Assembly (NCBI GenBank): GCA_963732875.1
Contig: CAVTBD010000003.1
Location: forward strand, 620,001 to 684,000
Source of the DNA: WHSO01 sp963732875
GTDB taxonomy: Bacteria > Pseudomonadota > Alphaproteobacteria > SMXQ01
Direction of reading: 5' to 3'
DNA: 64,000 bases
The notes below the pieces were generated by a model, which was not told the DNA's origin, made no database searches, and saw only the letters and a list, made by a program, of their open reading frames with translations. Shown in pieces: positions 1-7,111 of the stretch. The position numbers were made by a program, and so were the translations under genes. The first letter of the stretch is position 1, and each line of letters opens with the position of its first letter.

Positions 1-87
1 GACGACCCGCGCGCCGCGCGGCCTGAGTAACGCGGCGGGCCGTGCCCGCCGCGAAGATTCGCAGAGACAGACAGCCTGGAGGGAGCT

Positions 88-243
88 ATGGCCCGCAAGC
101 CGAACTACAATTTCGAGAAGCGCCAGCGCGAGATCCAGAAGAAGGAAAAGAAGGCCGCCAAGGCCGAGGCCAAGCGTCAGCAGGCCGAGGCGCGCAAGGA
201 AGAGAAGAGCCCCGAAAACCCCGGCGCCGGTAGCGTCGGGTAA
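88..243 (+). CDS. Small basic hypothetical protein (51 aa)
   Basis: The ATG follows a strong ribosome binding site (GGAGGGAGCT), and the 51-codon frame ends in TAA. The protein begins MARKPNYNFEKRQRE and continues as a Lys/Glu/Ala-rich helix with a Pro/Gly tail. It has no signal peptide or membrane segment. Small proteins with this start are, from memory, common unnamed proteins of Rhodospirillales-type alphaproteobacteria; no function is known to me. A perfect hairpin follows the stop, so it looks monocistronic. Other frames over the same bases are longer but have no ribosome binding site and look like shadows. Confidence 0.72.
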   Translation: MARKPNYNFEKRQREIQKKEKKAAKAEAKRQQAEARKEEKSPENPGAGSVG

Positions 244-255
244 CGGGTTGAAGGC

Positions 256-278
256 GTGCCGGCTCGCTAAGCCGGCAC
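256..278 (+). terminator. Perfect hairpin after the small basic gene
   Basis: GTGCCGGCT, a CGCTA loop and AGCCGGCAC form a 9-bp stem 12 bases after the stop codon at 243. No T-run follows on either strand, so it is either a weak terminator or an mRNA 3' end stabiliser. Confidence 0.45.
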
Positions 279-576
279 GAGCCGATACGGAATTGTCCTG
301 TGTGCCGACGTGCTTGAGCGCAGGCGTTCTCTGTAAAGCCTTGTTGAATCTGTCCCGCGCCGGTTCCTCGTGCGGCGGCGGATAAATGTCTCGCGTCGCG
401 GGCGGAATCAATCCGGACGCGTGGGCGATTTGCAGAATCGTGGATTCGTCCTTTGCCGTTCGGCGGGTTTGAAAGCCTGCAAGGTCGTGCGGGCGATATT
501 TCACCACGATGAAACGCGGCCTTACCCGGCGCAAGCAGCCGGTGGCGCCGCTCATCGGATCAGCAGGAGATCGTGC
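279..576. other. Gene-free stretch upstream of the next small gene
   Basis: About 300 bases without a convincing gene. It contains a 22-codon ATG frame at 510-579 that overlaps the start of the next gene, without a ribosome binding site, which I do not accept. It presumably carries the promoter of the gene at 577, but I cannot pick out a clear -35/-10 pair. Confidence 0.4.
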
Positions 577-831
577 ATGACGAAGATCGAAGACGCCGCT
601 CGCCAGCTGGCGCAGCAGAGTTTCAATCGCAAGCCGCCGAAGGAGACCGACGCGATGAGGGACTTGCGCCGGGCGAAGGAACGCGAGGCGGAGAAGATCG
701 AGCACCTGCGCGCACTACGCCTCCAAAAGGAGGAGGCCGACAAGGCCGCCGCTGCCGAGAAGGCCGCCGCCGAGAAGCCAAAGGCCCGTGGCAAGACCAA
801 GGCATCGGGCCCGAAGGAAGGCCAGGAGTAG
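577..831 (+). CDS. Small charged coiled-coil hypothetical protein (84 aa)
   Basis: The ATG at 577 follows GGAGATCGTGC; the longer frame beginning at 370 has no such signal. The protein MTKIEDAARQLAQQ... has a short N-terminal helix. Residues ~25-75 are a continuous run rich in Arg, Lys, Glu and Ala (REAEKIEHLRALRLQKEEAD), typical of a single long alpha-helix. The tail is Lys/Gly/Pro-rich. There is no signal peptide and no recognised domain. A palindromic repeat lies 25 bases downstream. The function is unknown. Confidence 0.6.
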   Translation: MTKIEDAARQLAQQSFNRKPPKETDAMRDLRRAKEREAEKIEHLRALRLQKEEADKAAAAEKAAAEKPKARGKTKASGPKEGQE

Positions 832-855
832 ACGGCTACGGAGGTGAGGACGCCT

Positions 856-971
856 AGAGCAGGGTCGGTTCGGATTGGATCGATCTGAACCGTGAAAATC
901 CTGCTCTGAATTCAAGGTGTAGAGCCTAAGTCACGGCTCAAGATCGTTCCGATCCGAGCCGATCAGGCTCT
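856..971. repeat. Repeat family A, full copy 1 (double palindrome)
   Basis: Two successive palindromes share AGAGC/GCTCT ends. The first arm pair is AGAGCAGG...CCTGCTCT with inner GGTTCGGATT/ATCTGAACC. A linker GAATTCAAGGTGT follows, then AGAGCC...GGCTCT. The sequence matches copies at 13988-14101 and 50865-50977 and a half copy at 9780-9830. Here the right end overlaps the stop codon of emrB (970-972). It lies between convergent genes and could act as a bidirectional terminator or as a mobile palindromic element. Confidence 0.85.
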
Positions 972-2505
972 AATCTATCACCGGCGCCGGCACCGTTTCG
1001 CCATTATGCCGGACCCGCAGCAGCAGGATTAGGGGCGCTGCCAGCAGCGTCACCCACATCATCAGCCGGAAATCGGTGAGATAGGCGATGGTCTCGGCCT
1101 GGCGCGTGACCTCGCCGTTGAGCGCGGCCGCGCCCGCCGTGGTCGCCCAGTCCCACAGGCGGGGCAGGGCGGAAAGCCGGGTCGCGGCCCGGAACGGAGT
1201 CACGCTTTCGGCGATCATCGCGTGGTTGGCCTGGGTGTTCTGGGCGAGTAGCGTGACCACGATCGAGATGCCGATGCTGCTGCCGATGTTGCGCATCAGG
1301 CTGAACATGGCGGTGCCTTCGCCGCGCTGGCGCACGGGCAGGGTGGCGAAAGTCACCGTGGTCAGGGGCACGAAGATGAAGCCGAGACCGAGCCCCTGGA
1401 CGATGCCCGAGCGGACCACGGTCCAGACCGGTACCTCGGCGGTGAATCCCGCCATCTCCCACAGCGAAACCGCGGTCAGCGCGATCCCGAGCAGGATCAG
1501 CCAGCGGGTGTTGACCTTGCCGATAAGCCGGCCGACCAGCATCATCGCGACCATGGTGCCGATGCCGCGCGGCGCCAGCACGAACCCGGTGGTGATGACC
1601 GGATAGCCCATCAGGTTTTGCAGGAACGGCGGCAGCAGCGCCAGCGTCGCCAGCAGGATGATGCCGACCACGAAGATCAGCGCGAGCCCGGCCGCGAAGT
1701 TGCGGTCGCGGAACAGGCCCGGCTCGATGAAGGGCTTTTCCGCCGTGAACATGTGGACCATGAACAGGTAGAAGGCGAGGCCGGCCGCCACCGCCTCGAT
1801 GATGATTTCGGTCGAGCCGAACCAGTCCTGGGACTGGCCCCGGTCGAGCATCATCTGCAGCGCGCCGATGGCGAGGCTCAGGAGCGCGAAGCCGAAATAG
1901 TCGAAGCGGCTGTCGCGCTCGCGCTCGGTCTCCGGCACGAAGGCGAGGATGCCGAGCAGCGCCAGGATGCCGAACGGCAGGTTGATGTAGAACACCCAGC
2001 GCCAACTGTAGACCTCGGTGAGGTAGCCGCCGAGGGTAGGGCCCAGGATCGGGCCGACCATCACGCCCATGCCCCACATCGCCATGGCCTTGCCGTGCTG
2101 CTCGCCCGGGAAGGTGTCGAGCAGCACCGCCTGGGAGAGCGGCACCAGGGCCGCGCCGCACACGCCCTGCAGCAGGCGGAAGGCGACGATCTCCGGCAGC
2201 GAGGTCGCCATGCCGCACAGCATGGAGGCGATCGTGAAGCCGGCGACCGCGCCCGCGAACAGGCGCTTGCGCCCGAACCGGCGGGCGAGGAAGCCGGTCG
2301 GCGGGGTCATGATCGCCGCGGCGACGATATAGGAGGTCAGCACCCAGGAGATCTGGTCCTGGGTCGCCGACATGCTGCCCTGCATGTGGGGCAGGGCGAC
2401 GTTGGCGATGGTGGTGTCGAGCGCCTGCATCATCGTCGCCAGCATGATGGAGACGGTGATCAGGCCGCGCGGGGTGCCCGCCCGCGCCGAGGCGGCGGTG
2501 GTCAT
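970..2505 (-). CDS. emrB: DHA2-family MFS drug exporter (EmrB-like)
   Basis: This is a 511-residue inner-membrane proton-driven exporter of the 14-helix DHA2 family, which pumps hydrophobic toxins together with a periplasmic adaptor. Family marks include the N-terminal LDTTIANVALPHMQG segment of helix 1, the R-x-x-Q-G-x-x-G/A motif (FRLLQGVCGAALVPL) and GPILGPTLGG in helix 5. The start chosen is the ATG at 2505, which overlaps the emrA stop in ATGA; a longer upstream extension in this frame is a shadow of emrA. The stop codon lies inside repeat A. With the MarR regulator and EmrA it forms a classic emrRAB-type operon. Confidence 0.9.
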   Translation of the reverse strand: MTTAASARAGTPRGLITVSIMLATMMQALDTTIANVALPHMQGSMSATQDQISWVLTSYIVAAAIMTPPTGFLARRFGRKRLFAGAVAGFTIASMLCGMATSLPEIVAFRLLQGVCGAALVPLSQAVLLDTFPGEQHGKAMAMWGMGVMVGPILGPTLGGYLTEVYSWRWVFYINLPFGILALLGILAFVPETERERDSRFDYFGFALLSLAIGALQMMLDRGQSQDWFGSTEIIIEAVAAGLAFYLFMVHMFTAEKPFIEPGLFRDRNFAAGLALIFVVGIILLATLALLPPFLQNLMGYPVITTGFVLAPRGIGTMVAMMLVGRLIGKVNTRWLILLGIALTAVSLWEMAGFTAEVPVWTVVRSGIVQGLGLGFIFVPLTTVTFATLPVRQRGEGTAMFSLMRNIGSSIGISIVVTLLAQNTQANHAMIAESVTPFRAATRLSALPRLWDWATTAGAAALNGEVTRQAETIAYLTDFRLMMWVTLLAAPLILLLRVRHNGETVPAPVID

Positions 2506-3680
2506 GACGCGGGCGCGGGGACCGCGGCCTCGGCCCGGTTGCCGCCGGTGAACCACGCCGTCACGGTTCGGATCAGGCCGCGGCGATGGCCGGTATCGAT
2601 CTCGACGCTGGCGCTCATGCCGGCGCGCAGCTGCGGGGCGCCGGCCACCGCCGGGATCGCCACGCGCACCGGGATGCGCTGCACCACCTTGACCCAATTG
2701 CCGGTCGCGTTCTGGGGCGGCAGCACCGAGAACTCGGCGCCGGTGGCCTGGGCGATGCTGGCGACGGTGCCGTGCCATTTGCGCCCGGGATAGGTGTCGA
2801 CCTCGATCGTGACGGGCTGGCCCGGTTGCACATAGGTCAGAGCATCTTCCTTGAAGTTGGCCTCGATCCACAGGCCGGAATCGGCGACCACGCTCATCAT
2901 GGCCGTGCCGGGGGCGGCGAACTGGCCGGGCTTCGGCACGTTGCTGGCGATGCCGGCGAACGGGGCGCGCACGACCGTGCGCTCGAGGTCGAGTGCCGCC
3001 TGGTCACGCACCGCCTTGGCCTCGAGATAGCGCGCCTGGCTTTCCACCGGCAGGTCGGGATTGCCGCCGAGGCTCGCCACGATCTGGGCGATCTCCTGCT
3101 CCACCACGGCGACCCGCTGGCGGGCCACGTCGCGGTTGCGCCGGGCATCGTCGAGCTTGGCCTGGGAGGCGAACTTCTCGCGGAACAGCGTGTTCTGGCG
3201 CGTGAAATCGCGCTCGGCGAAGTCGGCGTTGCTGCGTGCGACCTTCAACTCGGCCTGCTTCTCCTGATACGAGGCCTTGAGCCCGGCGACGTCCTCGCGC
3301 GCCGCCTTGAGGGCGGCATCAGCACGGGCGAGCGCCACCCGGTAGGGGCGGTCGTCGATCGTGAACAGAGGTGCGCCCTTGGCGACGTGCTGGTTCTCGG
3401 CGACCGTCACCTGGGCGACGGGGCCGGTCACTTCGGCGCTGACGGCAACCTTGTCGGCCTTGACGTAGGCGTTCTCGGTCGACACGTAGCGTCCGCCGGT
3501 GACGTAGAACCAGCCGCCGACGAGCATCACCAGGGCCGGCCCCGCGATCATCAGGATGCAGCGCAGGCGACGCCTGGCGTCGCCGAAACGTGCTTTCCGG
3601 CTCACCTCGGGGGGCGAATCGGCGGGAGTAAACCCCACATCGGGGTCGCGAAAGTCGGTGTCACGCGTGTGCTGGTTCAT
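2502..3680 (-). CDS. emrA: Membrane fusion protein, EmrA-like
   Basis: Periplasmic adaptor (392 aa) that links the EmrB exporter to an outer-membrane channel. After a cytoplasmic N-terminus comes one membrane helix (about residues 35-55, ILMIAGPALVMLVGGWFYV). A biotinyl-lipoyl-like half (TGPVAQVTVAENQHVAKGAPL), an alpha-hairpin rich in Ala, Arg and Glu, the second lipoyl half (VVRAPFAGIASNVPKPGQF) and a beta-barrel domain follow. I chose the ATG at 3680 because it lies just after marR; an earlier start (3740) would overlap marR by 44 bases. It is translationally coupled to emrB through ATGA. Confidence 0.9.
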   Translation of the reverse strand: MNQHTRDTDFRDPDVGFTPADSPPEVSRKARFGDARRRLRCILMIAGPALVMLVGGWFYVTGGRYVSTENAYVKADKVAVSAEVTGPVAQVTVAENQHVAKGAPLFTIDDRPYRVALARADAALKAAREDVAGLKASYQEKQAELKVARSNADFAERDFTRQNTLFREKFASQAKLDDARRNRDVARQRVAVVEQEIAQIVASLGGNPDLPVESQARYLEAKAVRDQAALDLERTVVRAPFAGIASNVPKPGQFAAPGTAMMSVVADSGLWIEANFKEDALTYVQPGQPVTIEVDTYPGRKWHGTVASIAQATGAEFSVLPPQNATGNWVKVVQRIPVRVAIPAVAGAPQLRAGMSASVEIDTGHRRGLIRTVTAWFTGGNRAEAAVPAPAS

Positions 3681-3696
3681 CACTGGAACTCGTCGG

Positions 3697-4164
3697 TTAC
3701 TGGTTTGCGGCGCTATGGAATTCGGCCTCGGCCTCACCAAGGTGGCTTTTCAGATGCTTCAGGGCGTCGAGCAGCGCATCACGGCGCTGGTCGGAGAGCC
3801 CCGCCATGGCCTGTTCCTGGACCTCGCGCGCGAAGGTGCAGATTTGCTGCACCACGGGCTCGGCCTTGGCGGTCAGGTAGAGCTGGACGGCGCGCCGGTC
3901 GGTGGGGTCGTCGCGGCGCTCCACCAGCCCCGCTTCCTGCAGCCGGTCGATCAGGCGGCCGAGCGTGATCGGCTGGACCTCGAGGATTTCGGCGAGCGCC
4001 GCCTGGCGGATGCCCTCATGGCGCGAGAGCTGCGCGACCGCGCGCCACTGGGCCTGGGTGAGGCCGAGCGCTTGGGCGCGGCGGTTGAAGCTGCGCCGCA
4101 TCAGCCGCGTCACATCGTTCATCAGGAAACCGAGGCTGCGTTCCGGGTCGTAGGGGAGGTCCAA
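3697..4164 (-). CDS. MarR-family repressor of the emrAB pump
   Basis: Winged-helix dimeric regulator (155 aa). The DNA-binding part reads QAALAEILEVQPITLGRLIDRL, followed by the wing VERRDDPTDRRAVQL with the D-x-R pair typical of MarR. The in-frame ORF extends upstream to an ATG at 4266 but crosses an AT-rich promoter-like stretch. A TTG at 4164 preceded by GGAG at eight bases gives the expected start (LDLPYDPERSLGFL). By analogy with EmrR it probably represses its own operon and is released by pump substrates; that is inference from family and position. Confidence 0.85.
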   Translation of the reverse strand: MDLPYDPERSLGFLMNDVTRLMRRSFNRRAQALGLTQAQWRAVAQLSRHEGIRQAALAEILEVQPITLGRLIDRLQEAGLVERRDDPTDRRAVQLYLTAKAEPVVQQICTFAREVQEQAMAGLSDQRRDALLDALKHLKSHLGEAEAEFHSAANQ

Positions 4165-4171
4165 GGCATGG

Positions 4172-4225
4172 TCTCCATATAATAAGTAAAGCTTATAATA
4201 TGTAAGACGTACAGTATAGGGCGCC
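4172..4225 (-). promoter_or_regulatory. AT-rich promoter with a likely MarR operator
   Basis: Upstream of the marR TTG start is an AT-rich block in very GC-rich surroundings. On the coding strand it reads ATATTATAAGCTTTACTTATTATA and contains the inverted repeat ATAAG-CTTTA-CTTAT, the kind of short dyad MarR dimers bind. It also offers -10-like hexamers (TATTAT, TATAAT-like). The exact start site cannot be fixed from sequence. Confidence 0.5.
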
Positions 4226-4309
4226 GCCGCCGTTTTCAAGGGGGGACGGCGCCAAAAATGCTTCACGAGCCGCCGTGGCGGCTTTCCATATAATACATTG
4301 AAAAATAAC

Positions 4310-4343
4310 AGAAAATAAAAAGGGCCGAACTCCAGTTCGGCCC
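4310..4343 (-). terminator. Rho-independent terminator of the 65-aa gene
   Basis: GGGCCGAACT, a two-base spacer and AGTTCGGCCC (4322-4343) form a perfect 10-bp inverted repeat. On the minus strand it is followed by TTTTTATTTTC, a good T-run. It ends transcription of the small minus-strand gene at 4404-4601. Confidence 0.85.
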
Positions 4344-4403
4344 CGGGCCGATGATGCCGGCCCGCACCCCGCAGGTCGGGTCCCGCCTATGGATGTCTGA
4401 CGC

Positions 4404-4601
4404 TTACTTCGCGGCACCCTCGATCCGCTGCGTGAGCTCGCGGTCGAATTCGAGCAGGTCACCGGGCACCGTCATGCCGGTCGCGCGCAGCTCGGCGATC
4501 ATCTCCTGCACCTTGAAGTGGACCTCGTGCAGGTCGTCGGGCGCGTGGTCGAGTTGCTGCGCCAGGAGGTTGAGGGCGGCAAGAAGTTCGGTTTTGTCCA
4601 T
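4404..4601 (-). CDS. Small hypothetical protein (65 aa), helical
   Basis: The ATG at 4601 has an ideal ribosome binding site (GGAGGCGATC), and the gene is followed by its own strong terminator, so it is very likely real. The protein (MDKTELLAALNLLAQQLDHA...) is soluble and predicted mostly helical, with a regular leucine pattern over residues 5-40 and a short acidic C-terminus. I do not recognise the family. It sits alone between the emr operon and nikR. Confidence 0.65.
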   Translation of the reverse strand: MDKTELLAALNLLAQQLDHAPDDLHEVHFKVQEMIAELRATGMTVPGDLLEFDRELTQRIEGAAK

Positions 4602-4706
4602 GATCGCCTCCATGGGCGGCTGCGGGGAATGGTGCGGATGGCGCCATCACACATCATCCACGCCCGCGGGTAAAGCCTGCGGGCGTGCAAGTACGTTAAA
4701 AAGCGT

Positions 4707-5189
4707 TCACGTCCGCGGATGGACGTGGCCGTGGCTGTGGACGTGGCCGGCCTCGCCCTGGCCGGCGTGGGTGTGGCGGCCCTGCTCGCGCTCCACCGGC
4801 AGCAGGTGCAGGCTGCTGTTGCGCACGCCGCCCTCGGCGCTGATGGCGTCGGCGAAGCTGCGCACGTCTTCGACCTGGCCCTGCAGGATCATCGCCTCCA
4901 TGCAGTTCTCGTGGTCGAGGTGCACGTGCAGCGTGGTGACGCCGAGGTCGTGGTGGGCGTGCTGCGCTTCCACCAGCCGGCGCGCGAGCTCGCGCTTGTG
5001 GTGGTTGTAGACGAACGAGAAGCAGGCGAGGCAATGGCCCCTGACCTCGGGTCTGAGGCGGTCGTCGCTCAGCCGGTCGCGCACCAGGTCGCGGAACGCC
5101 TCCGAGCGGTTGCCGTAGCCCTTGGCCGTCATATAGGCGTCGAACTGGCCGAGAAGCTCGTCGTCCACCGAGATCGTGATTCGCTGCAT
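4707..5189 (-). CDS. nikR: Nickel-responsive regulator NikR with a His-rich tail
   Basis: Ribbon-helix-helix repressor (160 aa) that represses nickel uptake when nickel is sufficient. The N-terminal RHH domain is MQRITISVDDELLGQFD...NRSEAFRDLVRD. The ACT-like metal domain carries the nickel ligand pattern HHDLGVTTLHVHLDHENC. The start is the ATG at 5189 (GGAGACGGCA before it). Unusually, the last ~24 residues contain seven histidines (HTH...HVHSHGHVH), a metal-binding tail beyond the E. coli NikR length of 133 residues. The gene is divergent from the nickel permease at 5564, and a NikR-like site lies between them. Confidence 0.9.
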   Translation of the reverse strand: MQRITISVDDELLGQFDAYMTAKGYGNRSEAFRDLVRDRLSDDRLRPEVRGHCLACFSFVYNHHKRELARRLVEAQHAHHDLGVTTLHVHLDHENCMEAMILQGQVEDVRSFADAISAEGGVRNSSLHLLPVEREQGRHTHAGQGEAGHVHSHGHVHPRT

Positions 5190-5261
5190 TGCCGTCTCCG
5201 TTCGGGCGGGGGGAACCCCGGCCGAGTCATAGCCATTGCGAATCGATATCACAGTTCCGGG

Positions 5262-5294
5262 TTGACGGTATGAACTTTTGATGATTTATCATAA
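5262..5294 (+). promoter_or_regulatory. Promoter plus NikR-like operator for the nickel permease
   Basis: TTGACG at 5262 is followed after 16-17 bases by an A/T-rich -10 candidate (around 5284-5290), reading toward the permease. Superposed on it is GTATGA (5268-5273), 15 bases, then TCATAA (5289-5294). The E. coli NikR site is GTATGA-N16-TCATAC, so the half-sites fit but the spacer is one base short. Placement across the -10 region suits repression. Confidence 0.7.
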
Positions 5295-5563
5295 CGACAG
5301 GTTCATCGGTCGTTTCGGCCGGCAAAACCCCGGAACAAAACCCCGGAACACTGGCCCCGGCAAGGAGGCATGGACGCGACGCCCGGTCCGGCGGCGTCCT
5401 GCACGTAAGGGGCTCGGGTCAGGCGTCGTCCTGCACCGGTCACGCGGTGCGATCGCAATGGAGCGGCGCCGGAACGGAGGAGGAAAGCTGTGTTGCCAGT
5501 GCGTACGACGGCTCTTGCGTTCGGAATGCGCCGGGATCGGCGCGCGCCGGCGGCGGGCATTTC
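5295..5563 (+). other. Long untranslated leader of the nickel permease
   Basis: If the promoter at 5262 is used, the permease mRNA has a leader of roughly 260 bases. It holds a short direct repeat (AAAACCCCGGAACA, twice near 5323-5350) and GC-rich segments. I could not match it to a cobalamin or NiCo riboswitch. An in-frame upstream extension from 5447 has no ribosome binding site. Confidence 0.35.
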
Positions 5564-6619
5564 ATGCTGAAGCTGGTGCTCACCCTTTTCGGCGACGGCT
5601 CGTCGGGCCTGCGCCGCCGCGTCCTCGGGCTCTCGATCTTCCTGGTCCTCGCCAACCTGGGCGCCTGGCTGTGGGCGCTCGTGGCGTTCCGCGATCATCC
5701 CGTCCTCCTCGGCACGGCGCTGCTCGCCTACAGCTTCGGCCTGCGCCATGCCGTCGATGCCGATCACATCGCCGCCATCGACAACGTGACCCGCAAGCTG
5801 ATGCAGGAGGGCAAGCGCCCGGCCGCGGTCGGCCTGTTCTTCTCCCTCGGTCATTCCACCATCGTCGTGCTGGCCTCGGTCGCCATCGCGGCGACGGCGT
5901 TTGCCTTCAAGCATGAGTTCGAGTCGATCCACGCCGTGGGCGGGGTCGTGGGTACGCTGGTTTCCGCCTTCTTCCTGCTCACCATCGCGGCGATCAACAT
6001 CATGATCCTGGCGGGCCTCTACCGGACCTTCCGCCGTGTCAAGGCGGGCGGTCGCTACGAGGAGGAGGATATCAACGCGCTCCTCGCCGGGCGCGGGCTG
6101 CTCGCGCGCATCTTCCGGCCGCTGTTCTCCATGATCCATCGAAGCTGGCACATGTATCCGCTCGGCTTCCTGTTCGGGCTCGGCTTCGACACCGCGACCG
6201 AGGTCGGCCTGCTCGGCATCTCCGCGGCGGGTGCCTCCAAGGGCCTGTCGATCTGGTCGATCCTGGTGTTCCCGGCGCTGTTCACCGCCGGCATGTCGCT
6301 GGTGGACACGGCCGACAGCATCCTCATGCTGCGCGCCTACGGCTGGGCGTTCGTCAAGCCGATCCGCAAGCTGTTCTACAACATGACCATCACCGCGGTT
6401 TCGGTGGTGGTCGCGCTGATCGTGGGCGGCATCGAGGCGCTCGGCCTGCTGGTCGACAAGCTCGCTCTCAAGGGCGGCTTCTGGGACGTGATCGGCACCC
6501 TCAACGACAACTTCGGGACGCTGGGCTACCTGATCATCGGCATCTTCGTCGCAAGCTGGATCGTGTCCGTGGTGATCTACCGCGTGAAGCGCTACGACGA
6601 GCTCGAAGTCAGCCGCTAG
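5564..6619 (+). CDS. HoxN/NixA-family high-affinity nickel (cobalt) permease
   Basis: Inner-membrane NiCoT transporter of 351 residues. The defining helix II motif RHAVDADHIAAIDNVTR and LFFSLGHSTIVVL are present, as are LGFDTATEVGLL and GMSLVDTADSILM. The helix II His/Asp residues select Ni2+/Co2+. I start at the ATG at 5564 (MLKLVLTLFG), where family similarity begins, although the frame is open further upstream. Control by NikR is inferred from the operator and the divergent nikR. No urease or hydrogenase genes are in the window, so the metal's destination is unknown. The TAG stop overlaps the TAGAGC end of a repeat B copy. Confidence 0.88.
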   Translation: MLKLVLTLFGDGSSGLRRRVLGLSIFLVLANLGAWLWALVAFRDHPVLLGTALLAYSFGLRHAVDADHIAAIDNVTRKLMQEGKRPAAVGLFFSLGHSTIVVLASVAIAATAFAFKHEFESIHAVGGVVGTLVSAFFLLTIAAINIMILAGLYRTFRRVKAGGRYEEEDINALLAGRGLLARIFRPLFSMIHRSWHMYPLGFLFGLGFDTATEVGLLGISAAGASKGLSIWSILVFPALFTAGMSLVDTADSILMLRAYGWAFVKPIRKLFYNMTITAVSVVVALIVGGIEALGLLVDKLALKGGFWDVIGTLNDNFGTLGYLIIGIFVASWIVSVVIYRVKRYDELEVSR

Positions 6620-6641
6620 AGCATTATTCCCCAAGTTTGAA
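6618..6641. repeat. Repeat family B, single end
   Basis: AGAGCATTATTCCCCAAG followed by TTTGAA matches both ends of the 270-bp element at 12107-12376. Only one end is present here; no inverted partner was found before 7111. The preceding T makes the element supply the TAG stop of the nickel permease. Confidence 0.75.
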
Positions 6642-7027
6642 CCCCCTACGTTGCGGAACGGACACGGGCGCGGGTTCGCATGTCCTTGTTCGGACATGCG
6701 CGGGCATCGGCGCTGAAACACCACCTTGGCGCCTGGAATCCCTGGGAGGTAAGGGGTGGTACGGGGAGCTGCCGCGGGGTGTCCCGTTCGGATTTCAGCG
6801 TTTAGTCCGCCCACATCTTTTAAGCCTTCCTCCCGCCTTGCTGCGACGCTACGCGGTTTACCGAGGTGCACCTGAGGAGGCAGAAACGTCGCAGCCCTCC
6901 GGCTGGGAAGCGCCCGCGCACTCTCCGATGCCGATGACCTCAAGAGGGAGCCACCGGGCCGGACCCTTGGCCGACTTTTCCGGTATGGCCATGCCCCGGA
7001 TGGGTCAGCGAACGAATTCGACCCCGC
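6642..7027. other. Gene-free stretch downstream of an SOS-type promoter
   Basis: No reading frame here looks like a protein on codon use. It contains a perfect 9-bp hairpin, CGCATGTCC-TTGTTC-GGACATGCG (6677-6700). On the minus strand there is a 44-codon frame from an ATG at about 6991 with only a weak ribosome binding site, and a four-codon frame ATG TGG GCG GAC TAA preceded by GGGAGGAAGG near 6806. Either a small RNA, a tiny SOS peptide or a relic could account for it. Confidence 0.35.
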
Positions 7028-7028
7028 C

Positions 7029-7057
7029 TTTATATCAGTAGAACAAAAAGAGAACAA
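7029..7057 (-). promoter_or_regulatory. LexA box inside a near-consensus promoter (leftward)
   Basis: GAAC-N7-GAAC (7041-7055) is exactly the alphaproteobacterial LexA box. On the minus strand it falls between TTGTTC (-35, 7057-7052) and TATAAA (-10, 7034-7029) with a 17-base spacer. The promoter reads left into 6640-7027, which has no recognisable gene. There is no rightward gene for it to serve. Confidence 0.7.
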
Positions 7058-7111
7058 GTGGAATCTTCGGGCGGCCGAAAAAATCTCGGGTCGGCCAGCG
7101 CCCTCCGCGGG

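Noticed and set aside
5295..5563. Possible cobalamin or NiCo riboswitch in the long leader of the nickel permease
   Set aside because: No B12 box or recognisable NiCo core was found; NikR control already explains metal response.
6781..6900. Resemblance of a short stretch (ACGCTACGCGGTTTACC) to 4.5S signal recognition particle RNA
   Set aside because: The conserved GGAAGGAAGCAGCC-type loop of domain IV is missing, so the match is probably chance.
5303..7057. 584-codon minus-strand frame beginning inside the SOS-type promoter
   Set aside because: It is antisense to the nickel permease, of low-complexity Arg/Gln/His composition, and starts between the -10 and -35 elements.
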